From Ruminococcus sp. (GTDB lineage Bacteria > Bacillota > Clostridia > Oscillospirales > Ruminococcaceae), in assembly GCA_017475555.1 (NCBI GenBank), contig JAFVFL010000015.1, forward strand, positions 1 to 52,568: 52,568 nt of DNA, written 5' to 3'. Positions 40,970-49,858 of this stretch are shown here, one piece after another. Under the pieces are notes generated by a model, which had not been told where the DNA came from, did not search any database, and was given only the letters and a program-made list of their open reading frames with translations. A program made the position numbers and the translations under genes. Each line of letters starts with the position of its first letter. The stretch's first letter is position 1.

Positions 40970-43900
40970 TCACGCCTCCTTTGATGTTATGTAGAACGCT
41001 TCTATCTCTGCCTGCTCGCTGTTCATGCCCTTTTCCTCAAGTGCTACTATAGTGCTCTGTATTCTGGCATAATCATGCGGCAGTATCTTCTTGAAGCTTG
41101 TGATATACCTCTCAAAATCGCTGAGTATGCGTTCTGCCTTTTCTGAATGAGTAGCCTCGTAATACTCAGTTATAAGCCCCTTCAGCTCTAAGATATCGTA
41201 CTTGTTCGTAACTCCCTCAAGAGAAACGAGCGACTTGTTGAGCTTCATGTACAGATCTCTGTCCTCGTCGAGAACATAGGCTATACCGCCCGACATTCCG
41301 GCAGCGAAGTTCTTTCCTGTGCTGCCGAGAATAACGACCCTTCCTCCGGTCATGTACTCACAGCCGTGGTCGCCTATTCCCTCACAAACTGCATACGCAC
41401 CGGAATTTCTCACGCAGAACCTCTCTCCGGCGATACCGTTTATAAATGCCTTTCCAGAGGTCGCACCATAGAGTGCAACATTTCCGGCGATTATATTATC
41501 CTCAGCTCTGAAGCTGCTGTTCTCAGGCGGACAGAGGATCAGCTTACCGCCGGAAAGCCCCTTGCCGAAATAGTCGTTGCTGTCTCCGTGAAGCTCTATC
41601 GTAAGTCCCTTTGGTATGAATGCCCCGAACGACTGACCGCCGCTTCCGCTGCATTTTACAGTGATAGTATCGTCCTCAAGATTGCTGCCGTGTCTCCTTG
41701 TTATCTCAGAGCCGAGAAGTGTTCCGAACGCCCTGTCAGTATTGGAAACGCTGACCTCTATCGTCTTTTTAGTGCCGTTTTTCAGTGCAGTACCGAGCTT
41801 CTTCATGAGCTGCTTCTTGTCCGCAGTTTCCTCAAGCCTGAAATCGTATATATCCTCCGGCTCAAAGTGTATATTCTCCGGCTTTCCGCCGATAACAGCT
41901 GAAAAATCAATGCTTCCGCTGTCCGGTCTGCTGCTGAGAAGATCAGTCCTTCCGATAAGCTCATCAACAGTCCTTATGCCGAGCCTTGCCATATACTCAC
42001 GCAGCTCCTGAGCGATAAAGTGCATGAAGTTGATTATGTACTCCGGCTTGCCCCGGAACCGCTTTCTCAGCTCCGGATTCTGTGTTGCTATTCCCACCGG
42101 ACAGGTGTCCTTGTTGCACACCCTCATCATCACGCAGCCCATAGTTACCAGCGGAGCTGTCGCAAAGCCGAATTCCTCCGCACCGAGAATCGCAGCGATA
42201 AGCACATCACGCCCTGTCATGAGCTTTCCGTCAGTTTCAAGGACTACCCTTGAACGCAGACCATTGAGGATAAGCGTCTGATGAGCCTCTGCAATACCAA
42301 GCTCCCACGGAAGTCCTGCATTGTATATCGAGCTTTTCGGTGCAGCACCAGTTCCGCCGTCAAAGCCGGAAATAAGTATCACCTGTGCTCCTGCCTTTGC
42401 AACTCCGGCAGCAACAGTACCAACGCCAGCCTCCGAAACGAGCTTTACGGATATCCTTGCATTTTCGTTGGAGCATTTCAGGTCATATATAAGCTGTGCA
42501 AGGTCTTCGATAGAATAAATATCATGATGCGGAGGCGGAGAAATAAGCCCCACACCGGCAGTAGAATGGCGTGTCTTTGCTATCCACGGATAGACCTTTC
42601 CGGACGGCAGATGACCGCCCTCTCCGGGCTTTGCACCCTGAGCCATTTTTATCTGTATCTCCTTTGCGGATACAAGATATTCGCTCGTAACACCGAATCT
42701 TCCTGAAGCGACCTGCTTTATCGCAGAGCCTTTGTCAGAATGAAGTCTTTCCGGACTTTCTCCTCCCTCACCGGAATTAGATTTGCCGCCTATCCGGTTC
42801 ATCGCAAGAGCCATGCACTCATGAGCCTCCTGAGATATGGAGCCATATGACATGGCACCAGTCTTGAAGCGGCGGCATATACTCTCAACGCTCTCTACCT
42901 CATCTATCGGAATACCGCCGTCCTCACTGAAATTGATATCGAGCAGGCTTCTGAGTGTCAGTCCGCTGTCCTCACGGGTAAGGCAGGCTGAATACTTTTT
43001 GTAGGTATCATAATCTCCGGTGCGTGCAGCCTCCTGTAGGAGATGTATCGTCTCAGGTGTGTAGAGATGCTCAGTTTTTCCGCTGCGGAGCTTGTGGGTA
43101 CCTGCACTCGTTATGCCGTTCCTTGTCGTAAGTCCGAGCGGGTCGAATGCAGCATTGTGCAGCTTTTCAGTCCTGCGGCTTATGTCGCTGAGGGTTATTC
43201 CGCCTATCCTGCTGACAGTACCCTTGAAGTATTTCTCTGTTACCTCCTGGGATATGCCGACAGCCTCAAAAAGCTTGCTGCCCTGGTAGGACTGGATAGT
43301 GGATATGCCCATTTTCGAGGCTATCTTGATTATCCCGTGAAGCACAGCGTTGTTGTAGTCCGTCTCTGCGGCGTAAAAATCCTTATCGAGCATACCCACA
43401 TTTATAAGATCACGTATAGTCTCCTGTGCAAGATACGGGTTGACCGCACACGCACCATAGCCTAAAAGTGCCGCAAAGTGATGTACCTCTCTTGGCTCTG
43501 CACTTTCGAGTATCATCGCAACAGCTGTACGCTTCTTGGTGGAAACAAGATGCTGCTGGAGTGCTGAAACCGCAAGGAGCGAGGGTATCGGAGCATGGTA
43601 CTCATCTACCTCCCTGTCCGAAAGGATAAGGATATTCGCCCCGTCATGGTACGCCTTGTCAGCGTCTATAAACAGCCTCTCGATCGCCTTTTCAAGCTGA
43701 GTACCGATGTAATAGGTTATCGATATCACAGCCGGCTTCAGACCCTTCACGTTCATGCTCTTTATTTTCAGCATATCCGTGCTTGTGAGTATCGGGTTCT
43801 CTATTTTCAGAACGTGGCAGTTCTCCGGCTTTTCCTCAAGGATATTGCCGTCCTCGCCGATATATACGCAGGTATCCGTCACTATCTCCTCACGGATAGC

Positions 43901-45517
43901 GTCGAACGGCGGATTGGTCACCTGTGCGAAAAGCTGGCGGAAATAGTTGAACAGCGGCGGCGGCTCCTTATCGAGCGGCGGCAGAGGTATATCCGAGCCC
44001 ATTGAAGCTATCGGCTCAGCACCGTTCTCAGCCATAGGGAGAATGCTGCTCTTTATATTCTCATATGTATATCCGAATGCCTTTTGCAGCCTTTCAAGCT
44101 CCTCATGGTCATAGGTGTGTACATTGTGGTTGGGTATACGGAGGTCGTGCAGCCTTACAAGCTCAGAATCGAGCCATTCACCGTATGGCTGCCGTGAAGC
44201 GTAGCTGCTTTTAAGCTCATCATCGCCGATAAGTCTGCCCTGAACAGTGTCTGCAAGCAGCATTTTTCCGGGGTGAAGTCTGTCCTTTTTCACTATCTTC
44301 TCAGGCGGAACGTCGATACAGCCTGTCTCGGAGGAAAGGATCAGAAATCCGTCGGAGGTTATGCAGTATCTTGACGGGCGGAGTCCGTTCCTGTCGAGAA
44401 CAGCTCCCATAACGTCGCCGTCTGAGAAGAGTATCGAGGCAGGGCCGTCCCACGGCTCCATCATTGTTGCGTAATACTGGTAAAAATCACGCTTTTCCTT
44501 GGACATAGTGCGGTTGTTTCTCCACGGCTCCGGAATGGTTATCATTACCGAAAGCGGCAGCGGCATACCGGACATTACCATAAATTCAAGTGCATTGTCG
44601 AGCCTTGCTGAGTCCGAACCATTGACATTTATCGCCGGAAGTATCTCGTTCATATCCTTTTTCAGCACCTCGCACGACATTGTTTCCTCCCGTGCGAGCA
44701 TTTTGTCGGCATTTCCGGTGATAGTGTTTATCTCGCCGTTATGCACCATAAGGCGGTTCGGGTGAGCCTTCTGCCAGCTCGGATTTGTATTTGTCGAGAA
44801 TCTGCTGTGTACCATTGCGATAGCCGAAACGAAATCCCTGCTCTGAAGGTCACAGTAAAATCTTCTCAGCTCGTCAACGAGGAACATTCCCTTATAAACT
44901 ATCGTTCTGCTCGAAAGCGAGCATACATAGGTGTACTCATTTGCCTGCTCGAAGATACGCCGTGCGATATACAGCCTGCGGTCGAAATCTATCCCTTTTT
45001 TGCAGTCTGCCGGTCTTTTCACGAAGCCCTGCATGATATACGGCATACTCTCCCTTGCCTTCTGACCGAGTACATCCGGACATGACGGAACATCTCTCCA
45101 GCCGAGAAAATCCAGACCTCTCTTTTTCAGTATCATTTCAAAGAGCTTTTTAGCCTGATTCCTCCTCAGCTCATTCTGCGGGAAGAAGAACATTCCCACT
45201 CCGAAATCGCCTCTCTCGCCTATCTCAAAGCCAAGCTCTCTGCATTCCTTTCTGAGCAGCTCAGCCGGTATCTGAGAAAGTATACCTACTCCGTCTCCGG
45301 TCTTGCCCTCAGCGTCCTTTCCTGCACGATGCTCAAGCTTCTCAACGATAGTGAGTGCATCGTCGATCACACGCCTCGAACGCATTCCGCTGATATTGAC
45401 TACAGCCCCGATACCGCAGTTGTCGTGCTCAAACGCCGGGTCGTACAGCCCCTGCTTTTCAAACGGAGCTTCATTTCTGAAATCGTCTCTGAAATCGTCT
45501 CTCATTATTTCTCCCAT
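40970..45517 (-). CDS. gltB: Glutamate synthase large subunit
   Basis: About 1515 residues. Order: class II glutaminase domain (GLYDPAFEHDNCGIGAVV, with Cys as expected N-terminal nucleophile after propeptide removal), central domain, FMN-binding synthase domain (MSYGSISQEAHECMALAMN, SNSGEGGE, VGLISPPPHHDIYSIEDL), 3Fe-4S cluster motif CNKDTCPVGIATQ, and the C-terminal GXGXG beta-helix (GGQSFGAFIPKG, GGRVVILGSTG). It makes two Glu from Gln and 2-oxoglutarate. Several starts are possible: TTG 45526, ATG 45517 (AAAGG 10 nt upstream) and ATG 45505 (GGGAG 5 nt upstream). Expression is probably controlled by the hairpin at 45628-45675. Confidence 0.95.
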   Translation of the reverse strand: MGEIMRDDFRDDFRNEAPFEKQGLYDPAFEHDNCGIGAVVNISGMRSRRVIDDALTIVEKLEHRAGKDAEGKTGDGVGILSQIPAELLRKECRELGFEIGERGDFGVGMFFFPQNELRRNQAKKLFEMILKKRGLDFLGWRDVPSCPDVLGQKARESMPYIMQGFVKRPADCKKGIDFDRRLYIARRIFEQANEYTYVCSLSSRTIVYKGMFLVDELRRFYCDLQSRDFVSAIAMVHSRFSTNTNPSWQKAHPNRLMVHNGEINTITGNADKMLAREETMSCEVLKKDMNEILPAINVNGSDSARLDNALEFMVMSGMPLPLSVMITIPEPWRNNRTMSKEKRDFYQYYATMMEPWDGPASILFSDGDVMGAVLDRNGLRPSRYCITSDGFLILSSETGCIDVPPEKIVKKDRLHPGKMLLADTVQGRLIGDDELKSSYASRQPYGEWLDSELVRLHDLRIPNHNVHTYDHEELERLQKAFGYTYENIKSSILPMAENGAEPIASMGSDIPLPPLDKEPPPLFNYFRQLFAQVTNPPFDAIREEIVTDTCVYIGEDGNILEEKPENCHVLKIENPILTSTDMLKIKSMNVKGLKPAVISITYYIGTQLEKAIERLFIDADKAYHDGANILILSDREVDEYHAPIPSLLAVSALQQHLVSTKKRTAVAMILESAEPREVHHFAALLGYGACAVNPYLAQETIRDLINVGMLDKDFYAAETDYNNAVLHGIIKIASKMGISTIQSYQGSKLFEAVGISQEVTEKYFKGTVSRIGGITLSDISRRTEKLHNAAFDPLGLTTRNGITSAGTHKLRSGKTEHLYTPETIHLLQEAARTGDYDTYKKYSACLTREDSGLTLRSLLDINFSEDGGIPIDEVESVESICRRFKTGAMSYGSISQEAHECMALAMNRIGGKSNSGEGGESPERLHSDKGSAIKQVASGRFGVTSEYLVSAKEIQIKMAQGAKPGEGGHLPSGKVYPWIAKTRHSTAGVGLISPPPHHDIYSIEDLAQLIYDLKCSNENARISVKLVSEAGVGTVAAGVAKAGAQVILISGFDGGTGAAPKSSIYNAGLPWELGIAEAHQTLILNGLRSRVVLETDGKLMTGRDVLIAAILGAEEFGFATAPLVTMGCVMMRVCNKDTCPVGIATQNPELRKRFRGKPEYIINFMHFIAQELREYMARLGIRTVDELIGRTDLLSSRPDSGSIDFSAVIGGKPENIHFEPEDIYDFRLEETADKKQLMKKLGTALKNGTKKTIEVSVSNTDRAFGTLLGSEITRRHGSNLEDDTITVKCSGSGGQSFGAFIPKGLTIELHGDSNDYFGKGLSGGKLILCPPENSSFRAEDNIIAGNVALYGATSGKAFINGIAGERFCVRNSGAYAVCEGIGDHGCEYMTGGRVVILGSTGKNFAAGMSGGIAYVLDEDRDLYMKLNKSLVSLEGVTNKYDILELKGLITEYYEATHSEKAERILSDFERYITSFKKILPHDYARIQSTIVALEEKGMNSEQAEIEAFYITSKEA

Positions 45518-45627
45518 TATTCTCAAACCTTTCTACGAGAATATTTTGCAAAACACAGCAAACGATATGTCCCTTGCTGTCTGCCTGCCGCACCAGGCGA
45601 GTGCAGATGAGCGAATGTGCACAGGCA

Positions 45628-45675
45628 ATAAAAAAAGGATGCCGTGAGGGTACAAAATACCTCACGAACATCCTT
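45628..45675 (-). terminator. Terminator hairpin at the very start of the gltB leader (possible attenuator)
   Basis: On the minus strand AAGGATG pairs with CATCCTT (45669-45675 with 45635-45641) and GTGAGG with CCTCAC (45660-45665 with 45644-45649), followed by a run of T (45628-45636). It begins only about 5 nt after the predicted transcription start. The upstream VanY-like gene has its own terminator at 45972, so this one acts on the glt transcript. Between it and gltB (45527-45627) is about 100 nt containing ACAGCAA/TTGCTGT, which can fold into a second hairpin. Confidence 0.75.
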
Positions 45676-45686
45676 GTTCTGTAAAT

Positions 45687-45715
45687 AGTTTATCACTTCT
45701 TCTCCGGATTGTCAA
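45687..45715 (-). promoter_or_regulatory. Promoter of gltB-gltD-asnB
   Basis: On the minus strand, perfect TTGACA (45710-45715), 17-bp spacer, TAAACT (45687-45692). Transcription should start near 45680, immediately before the terminator hairpin. Confidence 0.75.
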
Positions 45716-45757
45716 GCAGTAAAAGAAGATTTAGTAATATTGCACAATGTTTATCAA

Positions 45758-45900
45758 CTAATATATCGTTTGTCTTACGAACGAATCCCAATCAGCATAG
45801 CTTTCCTGTATGATACCGGCATCTATTTTCTGTATCTCACAAGCGTATGGCGGTACAGGCTCATTGAAGCGGCTGCAATTGCAGAAATTATTTTTTTCAT
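45758..45900 (-). pseudogene. Remnant of a small secreted protein, frameshifted
   Basis: On the minus strand, GGAGTAAAA precedes an ATG at 45900 and a signal-peptide start MKKIISAIAAASMSL, but this frame then turns basic and stops after 25 codons. One frame over, the reading continues EPVPPYACEIQKIDAGIIQE and onward to a stop at 45758 (last residues FVRQTIY). A single-base indel would join them into a short exported protein of roughly 47 residues. No family recognised. It could also be a chance alignment of frames. Confidence 0.4.
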
Positions 45901-45971
45901 TTTTACTCCTCTGTTTCCGGCGATTGAAACGCCCTTGCATATTGGCCGTTTCAGGAAGCAAAAACTCCCAC

Positions 45972-46000
45972 AAAAAACAGCAGAGAAATACTCTCTGCTG
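45972..46000 (-). terminator. Terminator of the VanY-like gene
   Basis: A 9-bp stem CAGCAGAGA (45978-45986) and TCTCTGCTG (45992-46000), 5-nt loop, with six T on the minus strand (45972-45977). Confidence 0.88.
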
Positions 46001-46018
46001 TTGGATATCACGAACCTA

Positions 46019-47146
46019 TCAATCCCATATCGTTACTATGAAGCCGTCCTTATAATTGCCTGATACCTCATATCCTCCGTCATTCGGCACCTTGATATCA
46101 GTATCCGCATCAGCTGCACTTACATAGTACATACGCCGCTCAGTCCCGTTGAGGTAGAATACATACGGAGCCTCAAAATAGTATCCCTTCACAAAGCTGA
46201 GAAGCTCCTCAAGACAGTAATTATTTTCAGACATCGCAGCCGCATTCAGCCGTCCGACATACCTCAAATGCCACGGAACGTAGTCATATCCCGTATATTT
46301 TTTCTTGCCCTCAGGGAAACGCACAACAAAGCCGTATTCCGCACAGTGCTGCGATATCCACCCCTGTGAATCAAGCCCGTTATACGAAAGCATTCCGTTA
46401 TCTGTGATGACTGCGATATCGACTGTACACCCCGTCAGATCCTCTGTGAAATACATCGGACAGGGCGAGCCCTCACCGGCATAGGTATCGGTAGTCCCGT
46501 ACACGACAAGGTCTGCAACTCCGGAGTATGAATAGTAGTCCTCCATCATCTCATTGAGAGCCTCTGCCGCTTCACTGTTGAGCACTATATCCTCATTTTT
46601 CAGAGCATAGCAGCTGTTCATCACTGCCTTCAGCCTGACTGTATCCCCGGCAGCTATATCGCCCGGAGGCGTACCCTTTCCGACATCGACGAGCAGTCCG
46701 CTCTTCACAGCACCAGCCGCCATACCCAGCCGCCTGTAGCCGATATCGAGCACGCCGGAGGTTATCGTTTCCTCACGCCTTGACGGGTCGTAGGGAATGG
46801 TATTCTGCGGCACAGCCACCTCCGTATTATATGAAGGCATCGAAGCGAAATGTCCGTGATTATCTATTATCTCAGCTGTGCTCTTCTTGAACACGCTGCT
46901 GACTATCGCACCGCCCACAGCGAAAATATACAGTGCCCACAGCATCGCATTGACAATGCTTTTGTCACCTCGCCTGTGCCGTGAACGGCTGCCAGTCCTG
47001 CCGGCTGCACCTGCACCCTGTCTGCCCGGAGCTGCTGCACCTGTATAAGCATAGCTGCCGTGTGTGCTGCTTCCGGAGGAGCGTCCGCTGTAGCCGTAAT
47101 TATACCCGGAGTTATATCCAGAGGCACCGTTATATCCGGTACCCAT
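46019..47146 (-). CDS. VanY-like (M15B) protein lacking catalytic residues
   Basis: 375 residues: a Gly/Tyr/Ser-rich cytoplasmic N-terminus (1-60, NSGYNYGYSGRSSGSS), one membrane segment (about 67-85), then an extracytoplasmic domain. The C-terminal half matches VanY D,D-carboxypeptidases: WISQHCAEYGFVVRFPEGK, TGYDYVPWHLRYVG. The zinc motif SxHxxGxAxD reads TEDLTGCTVD, so the first His is Asp, and the catalytic Glu of EPWHxRYVG is Val. It is probably a peptidoglycan-binding pseudoenzyme. I use ATG 47146 behind AGGGGACGATA, since the upstream in-frame start overlaps the preceding gene. Confidence 0.75.
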   Translation of the reverse strand: MGTGYNGASGYNSGYNYGYSGRSSGSSTHGSYAYTGAAAPGRQGAGAAGRTGSRSRHRRGDKSIVNAMLWALYIFAVGGAIVSSVFKKSTAEIIDNHGHFASMPSYNTEVAVPQNTIPYDPSRREETITSGVLDIGYRRLGMAAGAVKSGLLVDVGKGTPPGDIAAGDTVRLKAVMNSCYALKNEDIVLNSEAAEALNEMMEDYYSYSGVADLVVYGTTDTYAGEGSPCPMYFTEDLTGCTVDIAVITDNGMLSYNGLDSQGWISQHCAEYGFVVRFPEGKKKYTGYDYVPWHLRYVGRLNAAAMSENNYCLEELLSFVKGYYFEAPYVFYLNGTERRMYYVSAADADTDIKVPNDGGYEVSGNYKDGFIVTIWD

Positions 47147-47195
47147 TATCGTCCCCTGCCTGCTGTTCTTTTCTGTGATCGGAGAGTAGGTGTAG

Positions 47196-48395
47196 CTATC
47201 CCTCCGTTTTCTTATATCTGGAAGGCTCGTAGCTATCACCCCCCGCACAATATACGCTGTAAGCACTCAGCGTACCATATATAGCATTCCAGTTTGTCCC
47301 TGCCTTCGCAAGCACAAGTATATATGTATCCTCGCCAACGTCAGCAAAGCTCTCGACACAGTTGCCCGACTGGTCGGTATACCCGGTCTTTCCGCCGTGT
47401 ATGAGCACTCCGGGCATCTCATCGCCGTACATACGGCTCAGGAGCGTGCTGTGCAGCTCTATCCCGTCCGGGTTGGACTCGTTCGCCGCAAGCATATACG
47501 TCTCAGTTGAGAGTACCTCCCTGCAAATGTCGTTCTGAATGGCATAAGCAAGGATAACAGCCATATCCGAGGCTGTACTGTGATGTATATCGCTGTGAAG
47601 CCCTGTCACATTGGTGAAGTATGTATCATGAAGACCAAGCTCCGCTGCCTTTTTGTTCATCATTGCGGCAAATGCCGTTTCTGAACCGGCAATATATTCA
47701 GCCGCAGCAAGTGCAGCGTCCGCACCTGAGGCAAGTATCATAGCGTAGAGCAGATCTCTCACAGTCGGGGTATCACCCGGCTCAAAGCCTGCAACAGCAG
47801 CCTGCTCAGCCATCATCGGAGCTATCATGTCATATGTCATTTCAACTCTGTCATCAAGGTCATCTGCATTTTCAACAGTCACAATGAGGGTCATGACCTT
47901 AGTAAGTGAAGCCGGAAATATGGCATCATTTTCATTTCTTGCCGCTTCTATCTCCCCGGTGGAGACATTATACAGAACGGAATATTCAGCGTCTGCGATA
48001 TCCTCGGACATCTCCTCGGTCTGCTCTGTCCGGAACGGATAGACCAAAAAAGGCACAGACGAAATCACCCCGTCCTTATCCGTGTCCCCGGAGCTTTCCC
48101 CGGAAATATCACCATAATCATGCAGTGCCGTATCTGAAGCATCAGAATCGGGCGTATCGACCTGCACACCGGAGAGTATCCGGCAGCCGGTCAGCATAAG
48201 TATGGAAAACACAAGGATAAATGCGGTCATCGCTGTGCCTGTACGCTCAAAAAAACTGCTTTTCAGCCGTTTTCCTGCTCTCCTGTATTCTCTCTCTTTT
48301 GCAGTTCTACACGATCTTGCGGCTCTGTTTCTGGATTTGAAAGTCTGAAGCAGCCTTAAACTGCTCCCGTGATCTTTGATCTTCTTCATTTTCAT
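47196..48395 (-). CDS. D-alanyl-D-alanine carboxypeptidase (S11) lipoprotein
   Basis: 399 residues. A basic 55-residue N-terminus precedes a hydrophobic segment and lipobox LTGC (Cys about 71), so it appears to be a lipoprotein with an unusually long cytoplasmic N-region. The penicillin-binding domain shows SLTK (SxxK nucleophile, about residue 163), SGADAA (SxN position, with Ala for the usual Asn) and GGKTGYT (KTG). It trims peptidoglycan pentapeptides. The region before the ATG has no good ribosome binding site, so the start is uncertain. The VanY-like gene follows 49 nt downstream. Confidence 0.85.
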   Translation of the reverse strand: MKMKKIKDHGSSLRLLQTFKSRNRAARSCRTAKEREYRRAGKRLKSSFFERTGTAMTAFILVFSILMLTGCRILSGVQVDTPDSDASDTALHDYGDISGESSGDTDKDGVISSVPFLVYPFRTEQTEEMSEDIADAEYSVLYNVSTGEIEAARNENDAIFPASLTKVMTLIVTVENADDLDDRVEMTYDMIAPMMAEQAAVAGFEPGDTPTVRDLLYAMILASGADAALAAAEYIAGSETAFAAMMNKKAAELGLHDTYFTNVTGLHSDIHHSTASDMAVILAYAIQNDICREVLSTETYMLAANESNPDGIELHSTLLSRMYGDEMPGVLIHGGKTGYTDQSGNCVESFADVGEDTYILVLAKAGTNWNAIYGTLSAYSVYCAGGDSYEPSRYKKTEG

Positions 48396-48452
48396 GACGT
48401 TTTATTATTTTATAAGGGTATTTCTTTATTTGTTATTGTCCCCTTACGTTTA

Positions 48453-48481
48453 ATTATACCCCCAAAAAAATTATTTGTCAA
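48453..48481 (-). promoter_or_regulatory. Promoter of the carboxypeptidase/VanY-like genes
   Basis: On the minus strand, perfect TTGACA (48476-48481), 17-bp spacer, perfect TATAAT (48453-48458), about 55 nt before the start codon. Confidence 0.88.
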
Positions 48482-48584
48482 TAAAAAATCCCAAAGTTAT
48501 TTTCAAATCTTCAAAAGTCTACATAATGCACAAACTTTCAGGAGATTATTCAAGCAAAGCTACAAAAACGGAGTTGAAAAGCTG

Positions 48585-49724
48585 TTAAAAAGTGTAGTTA
48601 TCGAGGAAATTATGCACTCCACTGCCGTCCTTGTAGGCAATAATAGTGCTTAAATTGACATTTTCCACGCTGCGGAATATATTTTTCTCCACCTGTGGAT
48701 TGACCTTTTTCAGCTGTGCTATGAGGTTTTTGACCTCAAGCCGCTTTGAAACGCTCCTGCTGTCCGGGTCACAGGTGGTACACGTATCGGTAAATTTACA
48801 CGCACACTGGATAAAATGCAGTCCGTTATAGTCCCTCCAGTGCTTTATGTCGTCCTCCCTGATGAGATACATCGGGCGTATAAGCTCCATTCCCTCAAAA
48901 TTTGTGCTGTGCAGCTTCGGCATCATCGTCTGCACCTGTCCGCCGTAGAGCATTCCCATGAGGATAGTCTCTATGACATCGTCAAAATGGTGTCCGAGAG
49001 CTATTTTATTGCATCCCAGAGCCTTTGCACGGCTGTAAAGATATCCCCTCCTCATCCTTGCACAGATGTAGCACGGATTTTTCTCGATGTTATATACAGA
49101 GTCAAAGATATCCGACTCGAAAACAGTTATCGGCACGGACATAAGCTCAGCATTCTTCTCGATCACTCTGCGGTTTTCCGGGCTGTAGCCGGGGTCCATA
49201 ACGAGGAATACCACCTCGAACGGGAACTTGTCGTGCCTTTTCAGCTCCTGAAACAGCTTTGCCATAAGCATTGAATCCTTGCCGCCGGAAATACAGACGG
49301 CGATCCTGTCACCCGGCTGCACGAGCTGGTATTCATTTATTGCCTTAGTGAACCTGCACCATATATTCTTCTTGAATTTCTTGATAATGCTCCGCTCAAC
49401 GTCCTTTGTTTTCTGCACTATCTCCTGTCCCTCAAGCTCACGCCTGAGCCAGCCGGTATATCCGCCGGAAAGGCTGTATGCCTCCGCACCCCTGTCTGAA
49501 AGTGCCTCAGCGATATCTATGCTTAGTGTACCGACACGGCAGTATATCACTATTTTCTTATTCTCCGGCAGCTCAGCAGAAAGGCACTCCTCTCCCGGCA
49601 TATTTACCGCACCTCTGATATGCCCGTACTCAAAAGCCGTACTGTCACGCATATCAATGAGCATATATCCGTTCTCCGGCAGCATCTCAAGCTCCTCCGG
49701 ACTGATAATATATCCCTCAGCCAT
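48585..49724 (-). CDS. Rhodanese-TtcA fusion (tRNA 2-thiolation-like protein)
   Basis: 379 residues. Residues 1-110 are a rhodanese domain (MLIDMRDSTAFEYGHIRGAVNMPG; active-site Cys in VIYCRVGTLS). Residues 130-379 are a TtcA/TilS-type PP-loop ATPase: AVCISGGKDSMLMAKL (about 155), a CYIC motif in the middle, GHHFDDVIETILMGMLYGG, and a C-terminal CxFTDTCTTC cysteine group. TtcA-type enzymes put sulfur on tRNA cytidine 32 using an Fe-S cluster. A fused rhodanese may deliver the persulfide. I use ATG 49724 behind GGAGGGATAA. Confidence 0.88.
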   Translation of the reverse strand: MAEGYIISPEELEMLPENGYMLIDMRDSTAFEYGHIRGAVNMPGEECLSAELPENKKIVIYCRVGTLSIDIAEALSDRGAEAYSLSGGYTGWLRRELEGQEIVQKTKDVERSIIKKFKKNIWCRFTKAINEYQLVQPGDRIAVCISGGKDSMLMAKLFQELKRHDKFPFEVVFLVMDPGYSPENRRVIEKNAELMSVPITVFESDIFDSVYNIEKNPCYICARMRRGYLYSRAKALGCNKIALGHHFDDVIETILMGMLYGGQVQTMMPKLHSTNFEGMELIRPMYLIREDDIKHWRDYNGLHFIQCACKFTDTCTTCDPDSRSVSKRLEVKNLIAQLKKVNPQVEKNIFRSVENVNLSTIIAYKDGSGVHNFLDNYTF

Positions 49725-49752
49725 TCTTATCCCTCCATAGATTGATACGCTT

Positions 49753-49781
49753 ATTATACCACACTTTTTTCCGGTTGTCCA
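49753..49781 (-). promoter_or_regulatory. Promoter of the rhodanese-TtcA gene
   Basis: On the minus strand, TGGACA (49776-49781), 17-bp spacer, TATAAT (49753-49758). It directly follows the adhesin terminator. Confidence 0.75.
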
Positions 49782-49782
49782 C

Positions 49783-49823
49783 AAAAAAAGAGCCGCACAG
49801 CAATTATGATAATTACTGTGCGG
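49783..49823 (-). terminator. Terminator of the adhesin gene
   Basis: A 15-bp stem with one G-T pair, CCGCACAGCAATTAT (49793-49807) with ATAATTACTGTGCGG (49809-49823), followed on the minus strand by TCTTTTTTT. Confidence 0.88.
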
Positions 49824-49858
49824 GCAAATCATATCATGTCACGCAGGCTTACGTCCTG

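Noticed and set aside
45527..45715. T-box or known glutamine riboswitch before gltB
   Set aside because: Leader before the terminator is only a few nucleotides, with no T-box sequence and no recognised riboswitch core.
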